DNA from: Saccharomycopsis crataegensis
Taxonomy: Eukaryota > Ascomycota > Saccharomycetes > Ascoideales > Saccharomycopsidaceae
NCBI RefSeq assembly: GCF_037102585.1
Contig: NW_027043821.1
Span: forward strand, 682,001 to 746,000
Length of the DNA stretch: 64,000 nucleotides
Reading direction: 5' to 3'
In this document: in pieces, positions 11,030 to 22,428 of the stretch
How positions within the stretch are numbered: position 1 is the first letter of the stretch
How the letters are laid out: each line of letters starts with the position of its first letter
The notes under the pieces: generated by a model
The model's database searches: none
What the model was told of the DNA's origin: nothing
The model's input: the letters and a program-made list of their open reading frames with translations, nothing else
Position numbers and translations under genes: made by a program

Positions 11030-11610
11030 ACTCAATATTTCAAGAAGAGTTTCTGTAAACCCCCTTATTGTAACCTTCAGGAACAATGGTTTCCGTAGTT
11101 TTTTCACGCTCAGTGTAAATTTATCCTTCTTAGTCTTTTGTCTGTACTTTTACATGCTACACGGAATTCTTTTATACCATTTAACCCAGGATAATAAGGA
11201 GGTAAAAATACAAGTTCTGAACCACTTAATGTCACTAGTAATTGAAGACCACGACATTTATGAATATAAGCATCATCCATGATGGAATATTTTTAGGCCT
11301 GTATTGTTTTTCATTTACAGGATGAGTGGCTGACTTTACAAAAACCATAGAAGATGATTAGCTGTAGTACGTTTGCTCGCTTTCTTCAGATTATTCGCGT
11401 CTGATTCAAGTTTTCTCTTGTTGCTGGGCGAAGGCAATCTTTAATTCAATGCATTTACACTTATCAATTTTTTGTAGGAACTTCTCATTTCCACTGATGA
11501 GAACAAAGCTTAAGACTTCTTTACCTTGTCGTCTTAATGATGCAATCCGATCCATCCATATTCACACCAGTTGATTTGGAAATGTACTCATAAAGCTTGT
11601 TTTTTTGTTG
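11030..11610 (-). mobile_element. Old relic of a Tc1/IS630-type transposase
   Basis: Read on the minus strand in shifting frames, this stretch is plainly homologous to the transposases at 52.2 and 62.2 kb. Matching blocks include KCIELKI, KRKLES, TTANH, GLQLLVTLSG and SELVFLPP. It continues past that point into YYPGLNGIKEFRV, equivalent to the usual SPxLNPIExFW motif, and then VPEGYNKG, equivalent to the LDSYKGF region of the younger copies. Multiple stops and frame changes show it is dead. No terminal inverted repeats were found around it. It sits next to two tRNA genes. Confidence 0.8.
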
Positions 11611-12802
11611 TTGTTGTTTGTTTTTTTTTCTCTGTGATTTGATCCATTAATCACATACAAACACTTTAAGGTACAATGTGCGTGAAAAAACATTGTATTG
11701 TATGGAACACACCTTCACAAATGATATAATAAAAAGAAATCATCGGTACTTCACCATAAAACACTACAGTGACAGAGAAAAATGATAAATAGTAAATATA
11801 ATGTATACATTAAGAAATTCAGAAATTCTTATTAGCACAAAAATTCAAGGAAAAATGATCAACGTTCTTATGGGAGTTGATTCTTTTGATCAATTCTTCC
11901 GTGAAGGTGGCTCAGCTTTTGCAAAGAGGCTGGGGCAAGCAAGTCTGAATCATGGCTCTTTACAGAGTTTGAATTGTTAATGGTAATTTCATATTGAGGA
12001 TCGTATAAAATTACTGAATGAACAATACTGGTGGTGTATGTTACAAGCACATTTTGGTATAACAGCATTGTTATTTCGCTTTTGTTTGTTTCAGCTTGAA
12101 ATAAGCGGGGACGGCTTTTGCCTTTGGATGAGGGGTTTTTTTCCTCCTTGGATACTACGCTGGGATATCCTAGCTGTAAATATAGCCATTTGAATCCATT
12201 TCTGGACATAATCACAATTTACTCTTGTGGCATAATAGACAGGAAGTTATACCGTAGTGCATATAGTAACCATCAGTATGCATATGGGAAGGATACAATT
12301 ATAAAAAGCTCACAGTATTTGTGTGATGATATTTTATCGAAGCCTCAAAGAGAAGGAAATGAATAAGCATTTACGATTTACACTGTGTTTATTGCTTATC
12401 ATTGCGTATATACTGGCGACATGATATATGCTTATTCATTTAATCCCTTTGTCATCACAGTCAATTATTCAAGAACAAATTTCTTTTTATGGATATTTTC
12501 AAAGATGATTTTCTTGTTCTTTTTTTTTTTTTTGATTTTTCATTGCGGCAACCAACAATACGTTAATATTTATTAGCAGAGGACTTAGTTCCTTCTGACT
12601 ATTGTGTATTCAATATAACGATGTTATAGCCAAAAATCACTGACGGGTGTGGTACGAGAGGGTTATGCGCGTTAATGGCCAATCACCTTCCGGCGTTTGT
12701 TTTTCCCTCAGAAAAATTCAAACAGAAGAAAAAAAAAAGTGATTATTACCTAATAGGCCTCGCTATTGTACCATAGAAATCTATCAAATAACAAAATAGA
12801 AA
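11611..12802. other. Gene-free region before TIM11
   Basis: No convincing gene. The short ORFs here have no recognisable features. The last few hundred bases must hold the TIM11 promoter. Remnants of the transposon beyond 11610 are possible but I could not align them. Confidence 0.4.
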
Positions 12803-13198
12803 ATGAGCACTGTTAATGTATGTGATGGGGTATTGGATGTTATTATATATTGTCAAAAATTATAATCACAGAAATTGTATGGACTTTAAATTATCATCGT
12901 TGTGCATATGTCTTTACTAACATTTTACAAAAAGGTCTTCAGATACTCTGCTTTGGGATTAGGTGTTGTTTATGGCTTCACCCACCGTTATAGCCTTAAG
13001 TCAGCTGCTTTGAAGAAAGAAGCCGATGACAAGCTCAAGAACACTGAAAAATTGATTGCTGAAGCTAAGGAAGAGTACGCCAAGTTGAACAACAAGGGCA
13101 AAGACTCTAGCTCCACCGATTTGTCAAAGATCAACTTGGATGACAAGAACTTGGATTTTGCTAAGGTTATTTTGGGTAGTCTCGAAACTTTGAAATAA
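12803..13198 (+). CDS. TIM11: ATP synthase subunit e, one intron with AAG acceptor
   Basis: Small inner-membrane subunit needed for ATP synthase dimerisation and cristae shape. Exon 1 is 12803-12817 (MSTVN), the intron 12818-12934 (GTATGT donor, TTTACTAAC branch point) and exon 2 12935-13198, giving 92 residues. The spliced start MSTVN-VFRYSALGLG matches S. cerevisiae Tim11 (MSTVNVLRYSALGLG) almost residue for residue, which fixes both splice sites. The acceptor is ACAAAAAG, an AAG rather than a YAG. The N-terminal membrane helix has the GxxxG dimer motif, followed by a charged coiled coil (KEADDKLKNTEKLIAEAKEEYAKL) and a conserved tail. The unspliced ATG at 12902-12910 gives a wrong N-terminus. 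Confidence 0.93.
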
Positions 13199-13550
13199 GT
13201 TAATCCTTTATCAATAAAGTAGACCATCAAAAATACAAAAAAAAGCATCTTAAAAAAACCACCAAGAAACGACAAACAATATTCCAACAATATATCATGA
13301 CAAAAGAAAAGAAATAGAAAAAAAAAAAATTGAGGAGGTTTTTTTTTTATTTTCTTTTTCCCATTTTCCTCTAAAGGTATAATAGTATTGATCACAATCA
13401 TAGTTTTCTTTCAAATTGCATAATTGCTTGTAGAAGTTTGTAGATATTTCTTTCTTTCTTACATTTCAAGCTTAAAATAAAGATCACATCTATTTACAAA
13501 ACAATATGTATAAGCTCATCTTTCCTTTTTTTACCCATTTGACTCAAAAA
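13199..13550. other. Convergent intergenic region TIM11/MRPL35
   Basis: No gene seen. The A/T homopolymers at about 13318-13360 suit 3' ends of two converging genes. Confidence 0.4.
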
Positions 13551-14756
13551 TCAACGACGGACTCTGTGGAACACTCTCCCATTTGGTAAACCGTACATCT
13601 CCCTAACATTCTTGACATTTCCATCCCATTTCAGTCTCCAAACATTAATACCAACAGGCACCAATTTATTTTCTGTCAAAAAGTCTGCCAAGGCAAAATC
13701 TTTTCTATTAAAGTTCAATTTTTCAGTGGCCAATGGACCTTCTTCTTGCTTCAACAACAAGGTGACAAATCTGCTGGTTGGCGAGTTCTTTTCCGGAACT
13801 GGTGGTAAGTATTCAGCAAATTCTCCTTGGCTCAACTCGTCAAATGACAAAACTTGGTTGTTGTGTTGGAAACTCACGTCCTTAACCCCATAGTTCAAGG
13901 TGATGTCGTAGGAGTTAGTCTTAGTGTTTGGATGATCCAAATTAACCACCAATAATGTGAATTTGTCAGATGGTTTCAACGCTTCGTCAATGTTCAAATA
14001 ATTGACTTGGAAGATTGGAGGTTTCGAGGTGGCTCTAGATGATAAGATGTCCCCTGGGGTGATATACTTATTGACACCGGACTCGTTAATGAATTTCACC
14101 TTCAATTCAACGCTTGGGTTGATGGTTGGGATCGCATCTGGCAAGACGTGCAATTGTTCAATTCTTTGCATTAAAAGCATTTTGTTGAACCCTTCAAAGT
14201 TCTTGGTCTTGTAGTAGTATTGGTACACCAATTCGTCCAAGTTCAAGTTTTCTGGGTTGGAAAATTGGGCTTTATAAGCCACTTCTGGGTTGAATTTTTC
14301 CGCATCGATGATCAACTGGTTCTTCTTTTTCAACAACTGTGTCTTGACGGCTTCATCTGTTTCAGCAGCGATTTGCGATTCGATTTCGGTGACTTGGGAA
14401 TATTTTTCTTTAGCTGTCTCTTGCAAAAAGTTGTAAGCTAATGGGAAAACTTCATCTAATCCAGTTGGGGAAGTGTACTTCATCTTACTCAACCCTTTCT
14501 TCAAAGTCAAAGGCCCTTTAGCTGGGTCGATTCCGTGTAAAAGCTCATTTCTTAATATTGGGTTTTTGATTTTCAATGATTCAGAACGTTTGTCAAACTG
14601 GGACCATACTCCTTCCTCATTAATTGTTGATGATGCTGTTGATGATTGGGAGGCTTCTTGTGATCTGACACCACCCACGACGGTGCTGAAAAAGGCTCTG
14701 CTGCCAGGAATTACCACATTTGGTATGCTACGTGATTTAGCAACACTTGTGATCAT
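13551..14756 (-). CDS. MRPL35: Mitochondrial large-subunit ribosomal protein mL38
   Basis: Mitoribosomal protein of the PEBP fold family. The ATG at 14756 (MITSVAKSRSIPNVV) gives 401 residues with a basic, hydroxylated presequence, against 367 in S. cerevisiae. Matches include KMLLMQRIEQLHVLPDAIPT, GVNKYITPGD, DYLPPVPEKN-like EYLPPVPEKN, and the C-terminal YGLPNGRVFHRVRR (yeast YGLPPGRVFSRVRR). The frame stays open upstream to 15185, but that part is AT-rich and unlike the family, and a TATATATATATA tract at about 14780 fits a promoter. The ATG at 14756 is therefore preferred. Confidence 0.92.
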   Translation of the reverse strand: MITSVAKSRSIPNVVIPGSRAFFSTVVGGVRSQEASQSSTASSTINEEGVWSQFDKRSESLKIKNPILRNELLHGIDPAKGPLTLKKGLSKMKYTSPTGLDEVFPLAYNFLQETAKEKYSQVTEIESQIAAETDEAVKTQLLKKKNQLIIDAEKFNPEVAYKAQFSNPENLNLDELVYQYYYKTKNFEGFNKMLLMQRIEQLHVLPDAIPTINPSVELKVKFINESGVNKYITPGDILSSRATSKPPIFQVNYLNIDEALKPSDKFTLLVVNLDHPNTKTNSYDITLNYGVKDVSFQHNNQVLSFDELSQGEFAEYLPPVPEKNSPTSRFVTLLLKQEEGPLATEKLNFNRKDFALADFLTENKLVPVGINVWRLKWDGNVKNVREMYGLPNGRVFHRVRR

Positions 14757-16198
14757 ATTTGTAACAACCGGGGGTATTGATATATATATATATTGTGTTC
14801 CACAGAGTGAAAAAATTGTCTTACCGTTTGCAATTTCTTCATCTTCTTCTTTTCGGTCGTTTTTTTTTTCTTTCTGCGCACCGGCGTTACCCGGTACTAT
14901 ATTGAGATAGGATTCCAACATGAGAGTGATCAAATTGACGTATATCTCGACCTTGTCGTTATGGTAAAATGAACATGAAAATCGATGGCTATTATGAGAG
15001 CATTTTTTGGTGAGATAGAAAAGTCTCTTTAATGTGCTCAAAATGCCATATTTCAAGAAAAAATAAAAATAAATTGATAGAACAAAAAATTCCATAGGAT
15101 TTCCACTAGATTGTGAAGCATGAACCTTGTGAAATATTCTCTTTATTTTTTTGTGTTTTTCTGAATCGCAACCACAGGAAGGCAAAAAATTTATAGCAAA
15201 ATTTTATGGGTTTTTTCTGAAATTATAGTAGTAAAGCTTTTCATATGGAGTGAGAATTCCAGTAAGTATTCAAATGAGGTTAATTTTGAGTTTCAAACTA
15301 CGTAAAGTTGAATACATGAGACTTTTGTTCCTTAAAAACCTACTATACAAGGATGAGAAACCGAAGGTTCTTTGTTATCACAAACTGTGAATATCCATAA
15401 ATTTTAAAAAAAGTTTTGATGAATGGATAACCGATACATATTATCATCCTTCAGTTTTCTCTCCAGTTCATTAAGAAAAATACCTTTTCTTTTTTTGTTG
15501 TTGTTCAGTATTTACTAGATAACTTAAATCCAAGACTTACTACATCTATTTATCAGAAAATGACTCAATACATCCTCAAAGTTTTTTGGGATACCCAGAA
15601 TCGTTCACCGAACCCGGCGAAACGTGGTAATATTTTTTAAGGTTGGGGCCGCGACATGGCGCAATTTTTTTTTTTTTTCTAATCTTGAGACTTTAATTAG
15701 TTGTTAGCCCAATCAACCATGTTATTATACTAGTAAAAAACCTACAATTAAAAGAAAAAAAAGCAAAAAAAAGAAAGGCAAAATAACAACGTTAATTCGT
15801 ACAGTCTATATGATAAAATAGTAATAATATTATGGTGCCGTTGTGCTCCATTGATGACCAGCACGGAGAGAATGAATTGAAGCAAGATGATATTGTAGTA
15901 GTATGATATGGTTAATATAATGATGCGATTTGATATAATGATGTGATTGGATGTAATAAAGTGAGAAGATGGTAGATTAAAATTTTTTGTAAACTGATTT
16001 TTGAGCAGTTGATATGATGAAGAAAGCAATAATGATAATAATAATGATAATAATAACAATAATGATAATAATAATAATGATAATAATAATAATAATAATA
16101 ATAATAATGTACAATAATAAAGGGAAACGATGATGAATAATGATGATGAAAAAAATAGTCTATAAGTGAAAGGTTGTTTTGGGGAAATCGAAATATCG
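14757..16198. other. Intergenic with AT-rich trinucleotide repeats
   Basis: No gene seen. About 16020-16110 is an interrupted (AAT/ATG)n microsatellite, the source of Tyr/His-rich spurious ORFs. T runs lie near 15664-15680. Confidence 0.45.
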
Positions 16199-16501
16199 TC
16201 AATGCTTTCTTTTTGATTTCTTCAGGCCCGTTGGTGGTATTGATGGCGCCAAAGGAACATAATTGTTAGATAAAGGATCGAACTGTGAGGTGTTGATCTC
16301 GGGAAACAACGAGCTTCCAGCACTATTTAACTGGATCTCCTTAGTACTATTGTAAGAGTTCTTCAAACAACTGGTGTTGATTTTAGGCAACCCAAACATC
16401 ATGTTTTGGCCACTATTGTTGTTGTTGTTGTTGTTGGTGCTATTGTTATTGTTAGGGAAATTTGATGTGGTCATATTGAAGTCATAGTTCACCACGAGCA
16501 T
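16199..16501 (-). CDS. Small Asn-rich hypothetical protein
   Basis: A possible 100-residue protein beginning at the ATG at 16501 (MLVVNYDFNMTT). It has an Asn-rich stretch at about residues 17-30 and a basic C-terminus (GLKKSKRKH) that could act as a nuclear signal. The part after the Asn run (FGLPKINTSCLKN, SQFDPLSNNYVPLAP) is not low-complexity and looks protein-like. I do not recognise a family. A promoter-like TATATA stretch lies upstream at about 16525-16610. It could be chance. Confidence 0.4.
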   Translation of the reverse strand: MLVVNYDFNMTTSNFPNNNNSTNNNNNNNSGQNMMFGLPKINTSCLKNSYNSTKEIQLNSAGSSLFPEINTSQFDPLSNNYVPLAPSIPPTGLKKSKRKH

Positions 16502-17036
16502 ATTGATTGTTATATTAAACAGGTATATATGTAATATATATGTCCACCAAAAAAAAAAAAAAAGAACAGGGCTTGACAGTTATATATAATTACACATATA
16601 TATATGGTAAGAACGGCAGAAAAGGCACCAAATGACGTGTGGCTCATGGAAAATAAAGTGTGGGCCCAATATGCATTGTCACCTTTGTGATAATCCTTAG
16701 AGAAATCACCAGTGATACAACCTTAAAATTTCTTATAACCAACACCCACAATGCCGTGCAGGTTATAAACGGCGTCAATTTTTGCGCGGGAAAATGAGGC
16801 AGGTGCCACAGCGGTGGGAGGGTGTGTTTGTGTATCTATTACCCAAAACTATCATTTCCAAAACGCAAAATTGCTTTATCATAAGGCAACACAGGATTTC
16901 GCCAATTACAATAATGACTCATATTACTACATTAAGCAATGGAAAAAATAAAGCTCATCATTTATTAAAATAATTTAATTCATTCTCAATTTAAGTGGTT
17001 TTTGTTGTGTGTCGTGTGCATCCCGTACTGGTCCAT
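16502..17036. other. Intergenic between hypothetical gene and eL28
   Basis: No gene seen. Several TATATATA tracts lie at about 16525-16610. It contains one arm (16648-16676) of a 29-bp inverted repeat that flanks eL28. Confidence 0.45.
16648..16676. repeat. Left arm of 29-bp inverted repeat around eL28
   Basis: The sequence AAAATAAAGTGTGGGCCCAA and its neighbours match the reverse complement of 17769-17797 at 28 of 29 positions. The arms are 1.1 kb apart and enclose the eL28 gene. Confidence 0.8.
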
Positions 17037-17441
17037 TTATTTTCTGGACTTGACTGGGTAGGACTTTCTAGCGGTCTTACCTCTGGAGTATTGGGAAGCG
17101 GTCTTGACGGCAACAACTCTCAAGTCATCTCTGTAACCCTTGGTGGTGTTGGAAACAGCAAGAGCCAACTTTCTGGCAGCCTTGTATTCGTTGAACTTTT
17201 GAACGTGGACGGCCTTAGATGGCTTGTTAGCGTTCTTAGCAACCTTGGTGCTGACAACAACCTTACCGTCAACTTCAGTGACACCAACGGCTTTGTCGTT
17301 AGCCAAACCAGAAGAGTTCTTGGAGTTCTTGTGGGTGACGTTCAATGGGTCCTTGGAGAAGACAGTACCTTGGAACTTAACGAGGTACTTGGAGTTACCC
17401 TTGGTCAATTCCCAGATGAGATCGTTAGAGACGTTAGACAT
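17037..17441 (-). CDS. 60S ribosomal protein eL28
   Basis: A 134-residue basic protein. MSNVSNDLIWELTKGNSKYLVK at the start corresponds to the Trp-containing, NSF-x-K type start of the animal and S. pombe eL28 family. DPLNVTHKNSKNSSGLAND, the central VVVSTK and DLRVVAVKTASQYSRG follow in the family order. The ATG at 17441 is unambiguous and there is no intron. Codon use is strongly biased (AAG, GTC, TTG), as expected for a ribosomal gene. S. cerevisiae lacks this protein, so its presence is a useful taxonomic marker. Confidence 0.88.
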   Translation of the reverse strand: MSNVSNDLIWELTKGNSKYLVKFQGTVFSKDPLNVTHKNSKNSSGLANDKAVGVTEVDGKVVVSTKVAKNANKPSKAVHVQKFNEYKAARKLALAVSNTTKGYRDDLRVVAVKTASQYSRGKTARKSYPVKSRK

Positions 17442-18777
17442 TGTGATTGTTATTGATATGGTTGTTGATGGTAGATATTACAAACAGCTAGTATTACTAC
17501 GTGGGGGAACTAATTCCACCATTATCAACGAAAAAAAACACCAAAAAAAAAATAATCCGGTACCCTAAAAAATAGGGCAAGTTTTGCCCAAACTTGGAAA
17601 TCACAGTCACATTTTAGTCACGGGATGAAGTACGTAATTGATTATGCAATACACACTTTTGATTATGTAATATATATACCCACTCAATACCCAAGTTATC
17701 ACTGAGGTTAGATATATTTATCATATTCGTAGCATCTGATATTCATTAGACATTCTTCTTGTAATGATATGCGTATTGGGCCCACACTTTATTTTCCTTG
17801 ACGTCTCAGCACCTCGTAGCGGATTGTAAAATTCATGAGAAAGTGACCTTTTCAATTGATGTTTTTCATATTTGAAGATAGTATATGGAGCTATATTACT
17901 CAGTATTGGGTTGTAACTTTTCTTTTTACCTACTTATAATCACCTAGTGAAAACTACATAGAATATCTTCATTCCATTATTTTTGATAGCCGATAACGGT
18001 TCTGTCCATATAGTTATTTAACGTAACACTCGCAATAATTCAACAGACACTGGGTTCTATCAGAAGTTAACTTGTGTATTTATCGCCTCCTCATTGAATC
18101 CATACATCTTGGTTGCACGATACCACATGATTAAAATTTACTGTGGTCACCACTTATGTGAAATGCAGAGAAATTCTATCTCAAGGTGAAACTACATACC
18201 CAATATGTATTGTGATAATGGCTGAATAATCCAAAATTATATACTTGAATATCTAAGAAGTTCGCGTCCAAAAAAGAAAGAGAATGTAGCACACTAGTAT
18301 TGCCCCTATCCTGCTGAAACAAAGGCGATCAACAAAAATTTGGTCAAGAAAAAATAGATAAGTTTTTTAAATGTACAAGCAACAAAGAAGACCCGACCAA
18401 ATAAATAATTCAACTAAGTCATATTTCAAATAAAAGAGAGAGAGAGAGAGAGAAAAAAAAAAAAAAGAAATACAGAAAGCGAAATTGGGAGACTGGTGAA
18501 AAAGTATTTTGGCTTCTAAAGTATCGCCGATGTTGACATAAATGCTAGTCGCACCATGCATGAAGCAGGACCACGTAAAGCATCTCGATGTATCCAATAT
18601 GACAATCAGTAGTATTTAAGGTAGAGAGGCAACACACAAGAAAGCTCAACACAAAATATCAATTAAACAAGATAATAGTATAATGAATAATAATTTTTTT
18701 AAATTAGCAGGAAAAATATTTCCCAAAAATGTATAACTAGCAAGAAAAAAACAAATGTAACAACAACAATAATAATA

Positions 18778-18813
<36 letters not shown>

Positions 18814-18860
18814 AAAAAGGAGTAATATGCACAATATGTTAGAATATGTTTATTCAATTT
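17442..18860. other. eL28 promoter region and gene-free stretch
   Basis: No gene seen over 1.4 kb. It contains the right arm of the inverted repeat (17769-17797), a (GA)n run at about 18436-18452 and an (AAAG)n run at about 18778-18815 near the 3' end of the bHLH gene. Confidence 0.45.
17769..17797. repeat. Right arm of 29-bp inverted repeat around eL28
   Basis: Reverse-complement partner of 16648-16676 with one mismatch; it includes the GGGCCC core. Confidence 0.8.
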
Positions 18861-21647
18861 TCACAAATAATTATGCCCAATGTAATAATTCTCCGCACCA
18901 ACCATGGTCACTTCACTATCCATGGTAATTTCACTACCAACATCGTCGTCATCAGAATCATTAAATGGCTCTTGTTCTAAAGAAGCTTCCTCATCAATTT
19001 CCAACTCATTGATCTTCATGTTTAATTCAACAAAATGATGGATCATGCTGGTTCTCGTACCGAAATCAATCTTTGATCCATCAGGGGACCCAAGCCAAAT
19101 TCTTCCCGCCCCGATGAACTTTTCCAAATGATAAAGAATGGAGGACTTGACAAATGGGATTTCGTAAGTTGATCCCTTAGAAGAGTTCACAAAGTTATGG
19201 ATTTGAAATGTAAGCATCATGAGGAAGGTTATACCCAAATGGTCCAAGTTCAAAGCACTGATGGCGGCGGCGGCTGGGTTATGATTCCCATTGTTGGTCT
19301 TATTATTAGCATTGTCAATATTGACTGATTCTGGATCGATTTCTCCAAGCTTTGACACCACTTGCGATATTTGTTCAAGTTTCAGGCCAGTGGACAAGTT
19401 CTTCTTTTGCAAAATATGTTGCACCATGATACATGATACGAACAATGAATAGTTCACGTTAATCAATTCCTCAGATTTCATAACCACTTCATTATCATCA
19501 TCATATCCACCAAACAATTCTAACATTTCCAAAGATTTACGTATCGAGGCCTCAGTAGGGTTGAACAACGCAGTCATCATTTGCAAAGTCAATGATTCAA
19601 TTGCTTGATCAGCACAAATATTGGTAGCATTAGAAATCAATTCTTGACATTCTGAGGCAATGGTTGGCAAATCAAACAAAGAGTCCACCATGATGTAAAG
19701 GATTTCTGAAAGATAATTCTGGACTTTCCACGAACCAATAAGTTCCAGAATCGCCAAATCTTGCGAAGGGCGGGCTTTAACAATCCGAGAGATCAATGAT
19801 GGTTGGAAAATCTCTTCGTAGTCACAAGACTTCAACAAATTAACAAATTTATCATTATCATCCTTGTGTTCATCAATCAAGTCTTTGGCAGAGTTGTAAA
19901 AATTATTAGCTAACCAATCGCCGATTCTCATCACCACGAAATTGCAATCATTTGTCAAAATTTTCACGAGCAACGACTTGTTGAATTGCATCTTAGAATT
20001 CTGCAAAGGTGTCAAATTTCTATTAGGGAAATACATCATTGATTCCGCCAATAATCTCAATCTTTCAACACTTTGGTGATTAGTATGGCCCTCGATATTA
20101 CCATCACCATTATTAACATTCTCATTAATGTTATCGTAATGATGCATCAAATGCTTATTGATTTGACCATATAGATCGTTGGCAATTACATGGGTGGAAG
20201 GAGCCACTATCGAAGCAAAGAATCTTTTAAACATTTGCAAATAAGATCTCACTCCATTATTGCGAGCCCCTTGCTTGTCACTGGAGTGGGTCAATACCCC
20301 TTCAAACCCATTACCAACATTGATCAAATTAATGTTCAAAATGTAACAAGCACACCATAATACAAGTGCAAATTTTCCAAGCAAACTGAATAATTTCCCA
20401 GGGAAATCTAATCCATTAGTTTGGGAACCAGAGTTATACATCAACATAGGAACGGACATCAAAGATCGCGAATTACCTTCACCGCCAGCTCTGAAATCTT
20501 CTAAGGCGCCAGACCCCACCACACAAGCGAGAGATCCCATCAAGATCTTTGAGCCAAGGCTTTTAGGTTGTTGCTGATAGTTGTTGGTATAATACCCAGC
20601 ATCATGAGATGATGAAGAGGTGCTGGTAGCAGGACTACTAAGGCTGGAGGAATGATGATGATGAGACATGATATCATCATTAGAAATACTAATGGTCGAA
20701 CTTTTTCTGGAGTCCAGGTTCAGCAAAGCACAATTCAAGGTCTTATTTTCCTCCATCAATTGATAATTCTTCATTTCCAAATGTTTGATATACTCTGTTG
20801 CTTTTAACAAAATCGTCGCCTTGTTCAACTTTTTGGCAGGTTGTAAACCATCGAGTTCCACAGATTCATCACCACTATCAACGGTAAGGACTTTCAACGA
20901 AGGAACGCAATCTCTAAGCAATTTGATCTTATCATTAATATTGGTACGATATTTTTTCTCAATCATATTATGAGACGATTTTTCCTTCTTTGGCTTGGTG
21001 ACCTTGCTGTTGACTTTGGTCTTACTATTAACATTCACAGTCGAAGCAATTGGTTTTGACGAGCTCAAAGGTTTGATCTTTATATTGGAAGCGCGTTTTG
21101 GCTGGATCGATTTAGGAATCGTTTGCAGTTCCAATTTGATGTTTTCTGGGTTGAATTTCAGATCATCATTGGACAATAACTTGCTTATGACTTCCAATTC
21201 ATCTGCCCGATTATTGTTACTTATATGGTCCTGGTGGTCATGTATAACGTCAGGACTACTACTCTGAGTTTCATTGGAAGAGGTGAAACTATCTGGTGAC
21301 AAATGATCAGAAAATGATTGGTCATTGGACATCATGGTGTTAGATAGCGACATTGGTTGCTGAATGTTTGATGACATTTGTTGTTGTTGTTGTTGTTGCT
21401 GCTGCTGTAATTGCAATGGCTGACCAAAATTCAAAGTAGAGAAATCATTGAGATCAGAAGCATTTGGGTTGAAGCTAGAAAACAATAACTCATTTGGTTC
21501 AGCATTAACATTGACATTGTTATATATATAAAACATGTCTGGAGGTTGTTGCATCATCATTGGCTGCTGGATAGGCTTACCATTCTGATGCTTTTGATCA
21601 TTGAACGACGCCAAAAAGGCATCACAATCGTCAAATGTAAGGGACAT
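18861..21647 (-). CDS. Membrane-anchored SREBP-type bHLH transcription factor
   Basis: About 928 residues from the ATG at 21647 ([15 protein letters not shown]). The N-terminal third is an acidic and Gln/Ser-rich activation region with a poly-Gln run. The bHLH lies at about residues 225-295: [17 protein letters not shown] carries the Tyr that replaces the usual Arg in the SREBP class, then [10 protein letters not shown], a loop insert ([12 protein letters not shown]) and [10 protein letters not shown]. Two hydrophobic segments follow (about 372-392, [15 protein letters not shown], and about 425-450, [21 protein letters not shown]). The long C-terminal helical region resembles the C-terminal domain of fungal Sre1/Cph2/Hms1-type proteins. 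The likely role is sterol, hypoxia or morphogenesis control by release from the ER membrane. Which orthologue it is cannot be settled here. Confidence 0.85.
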   Translation of the reverse strand: MSLTFDDCDAFLASFNDQKHQNGKPIQQPMMMQQPPDMFYIYNNVNVNAEPNELLFSSFNPNASDLNDFSTLNFGQPLQLQQQQQQQQQQMSSNIQQPMSLSNTMMSNDQSFSDHLSPDSFTSSNETQSSSPDVIHDHQDHISNNNRADELEVISKLLSNDDLKFNPENIKLELQTIPKSIQPKRASNIKIKPLSSSKPIASTVNVNSKTKVNSKVTKPKKEKSSHNMIEKKYRTNINDKIKLLRDCVPSLKVLTVDSGDESVELDGLQPAKKLNKATILLKATEYIKHLEMKNYQLMEENKTLNCALLNLDSRKSSTISISNDDIMSHHHHSSSLSSPATSTSSSSHDAGYYTNNYQQQPKSLGSKILMGSLACVVGSGALEDFRAGGEGNSRSLMSVPMLMYNSGSQTNGLDFPGKLFSLLGKFALVLWCACYILNINLINVGNGFEGVLTHSSDKQGARNNGVRSYLQMFKRFFASIVAPSTHVIANDLYGQINKHLMHHYDNINENVNNGDGNIEGHTNHQSVERLRLLAESMMYFPNRNLTPLQNSKMQFNKSLLVKILTNDCNFVVMRIGDWLANNFYNSAKDLIDEHKDDNDKFVNLLKSCDYEEIFQPSLISRIVKARPSQDLAILELIGSWKVQNYLSEILYIMVDSLFDLPTIASECQELISNATNICADQAIESLTLQMMTALFNPTEASIRKSLEMLELFGGYDDDNEVVMKSEELINVNYSLFVSCIMVQHILQKKNLSTGLKLEQISQVVSKLGEIDPESVNIDNANNKTNNGNHNPAAAAISALNLDHLGITFLMMLTFQIHNFVNSSKGSTYEIPFVKSSILYHLEKFIGAGRIWLGSPDGSKIDFGTRTSMIHHFVELNMKINELEIDEEASLEQEPFNDSDDDDVGSEITMDSEVTMVGAENYYIGHNYL

Positions 21648-22428
21648 TTTCACAAAATTCTTTTGCTGAGTATTAAAGGAAGATGGGATATTGATGACTC
21701 TTTAGTTCCCAAACCACTATATCTATCTATCGTTCCGTTTTTTCCGTAGGTCACAAAATATAACTCAGATCAAATCAATATCACACAAAATGATTGGAGC
21801 ATCAAGTGGAACATAAAGATGGGTTATTATAACGGTCCAAAAAAAAAGGAAAAGATTGGTTCATGGCAAGAGAGTAGAAGCAACCACCGCATTTTTTTTT
21901 TTTTTAGTTCTCCCTAAACATCTTGTTTCAAAATTTTCATGAAATGTCTTGCCTAATTGGAAATATCGTACGATTTATCGCGGTGTATATGCTCTTACAC
22001 AAAAATTGCTTTTTTTTTCAAGTGTCTTTTTGGGGTTGCCCGGCGAGTAAATGTGACACATTACCAACCAAGTGGTGCATACACCTATGTTTTGGATATT
22101 ATTCCTCGAGAGAAAATACGGGTAACACTATTATTTGGAAGAACACCCACACATATGGTACATACACCACTGTGTTGGAATTTATGTTGTGACAACAGCC
22201 CGGGTAACGTTGCATAATTATATAAGATATTACATAATACAGATTAACATTACCCGCACAAAGCATTATGAGCCCTGTCTATATTTGACAATAATCCACC
22301 ATAATGGTATATGATTACATACAATAATAATAATCCATAATGTTTAAATCTATAGCACCCAAACTCTAATTAAATAATAATAAATAAACAACAAACAAAA
22401 ATTTAATCGATAAAACAAGAACTTTCCA
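21648..22428. other. Intergenic between bHLH factor and secreted protein gene
   Basis: No gene seen; AT-rich. Short ORFs at 21923-22217 lack protein features. It should contain the promoter of the bHLH gene. Confidence 0.4.

Noticed and set aside
14757-15185. Upstream in-frame extension of mL38
   Set aside because: The added 143 residues are AT-rich, unlike the family and lie over promoter-like sequence; the ATG at 14756 starts a good presequence.
15748-16202. Tyr/His- and Leu-rich ORFs
   Set aside because: Translation of an (AAT/ATG)-type microsatellite.
21923-22217. Overlapping short ORFs upstream of the bHLH gene
   Set aside because: Two frames of similar length over a promoter region, no motifs, no family resemblance.
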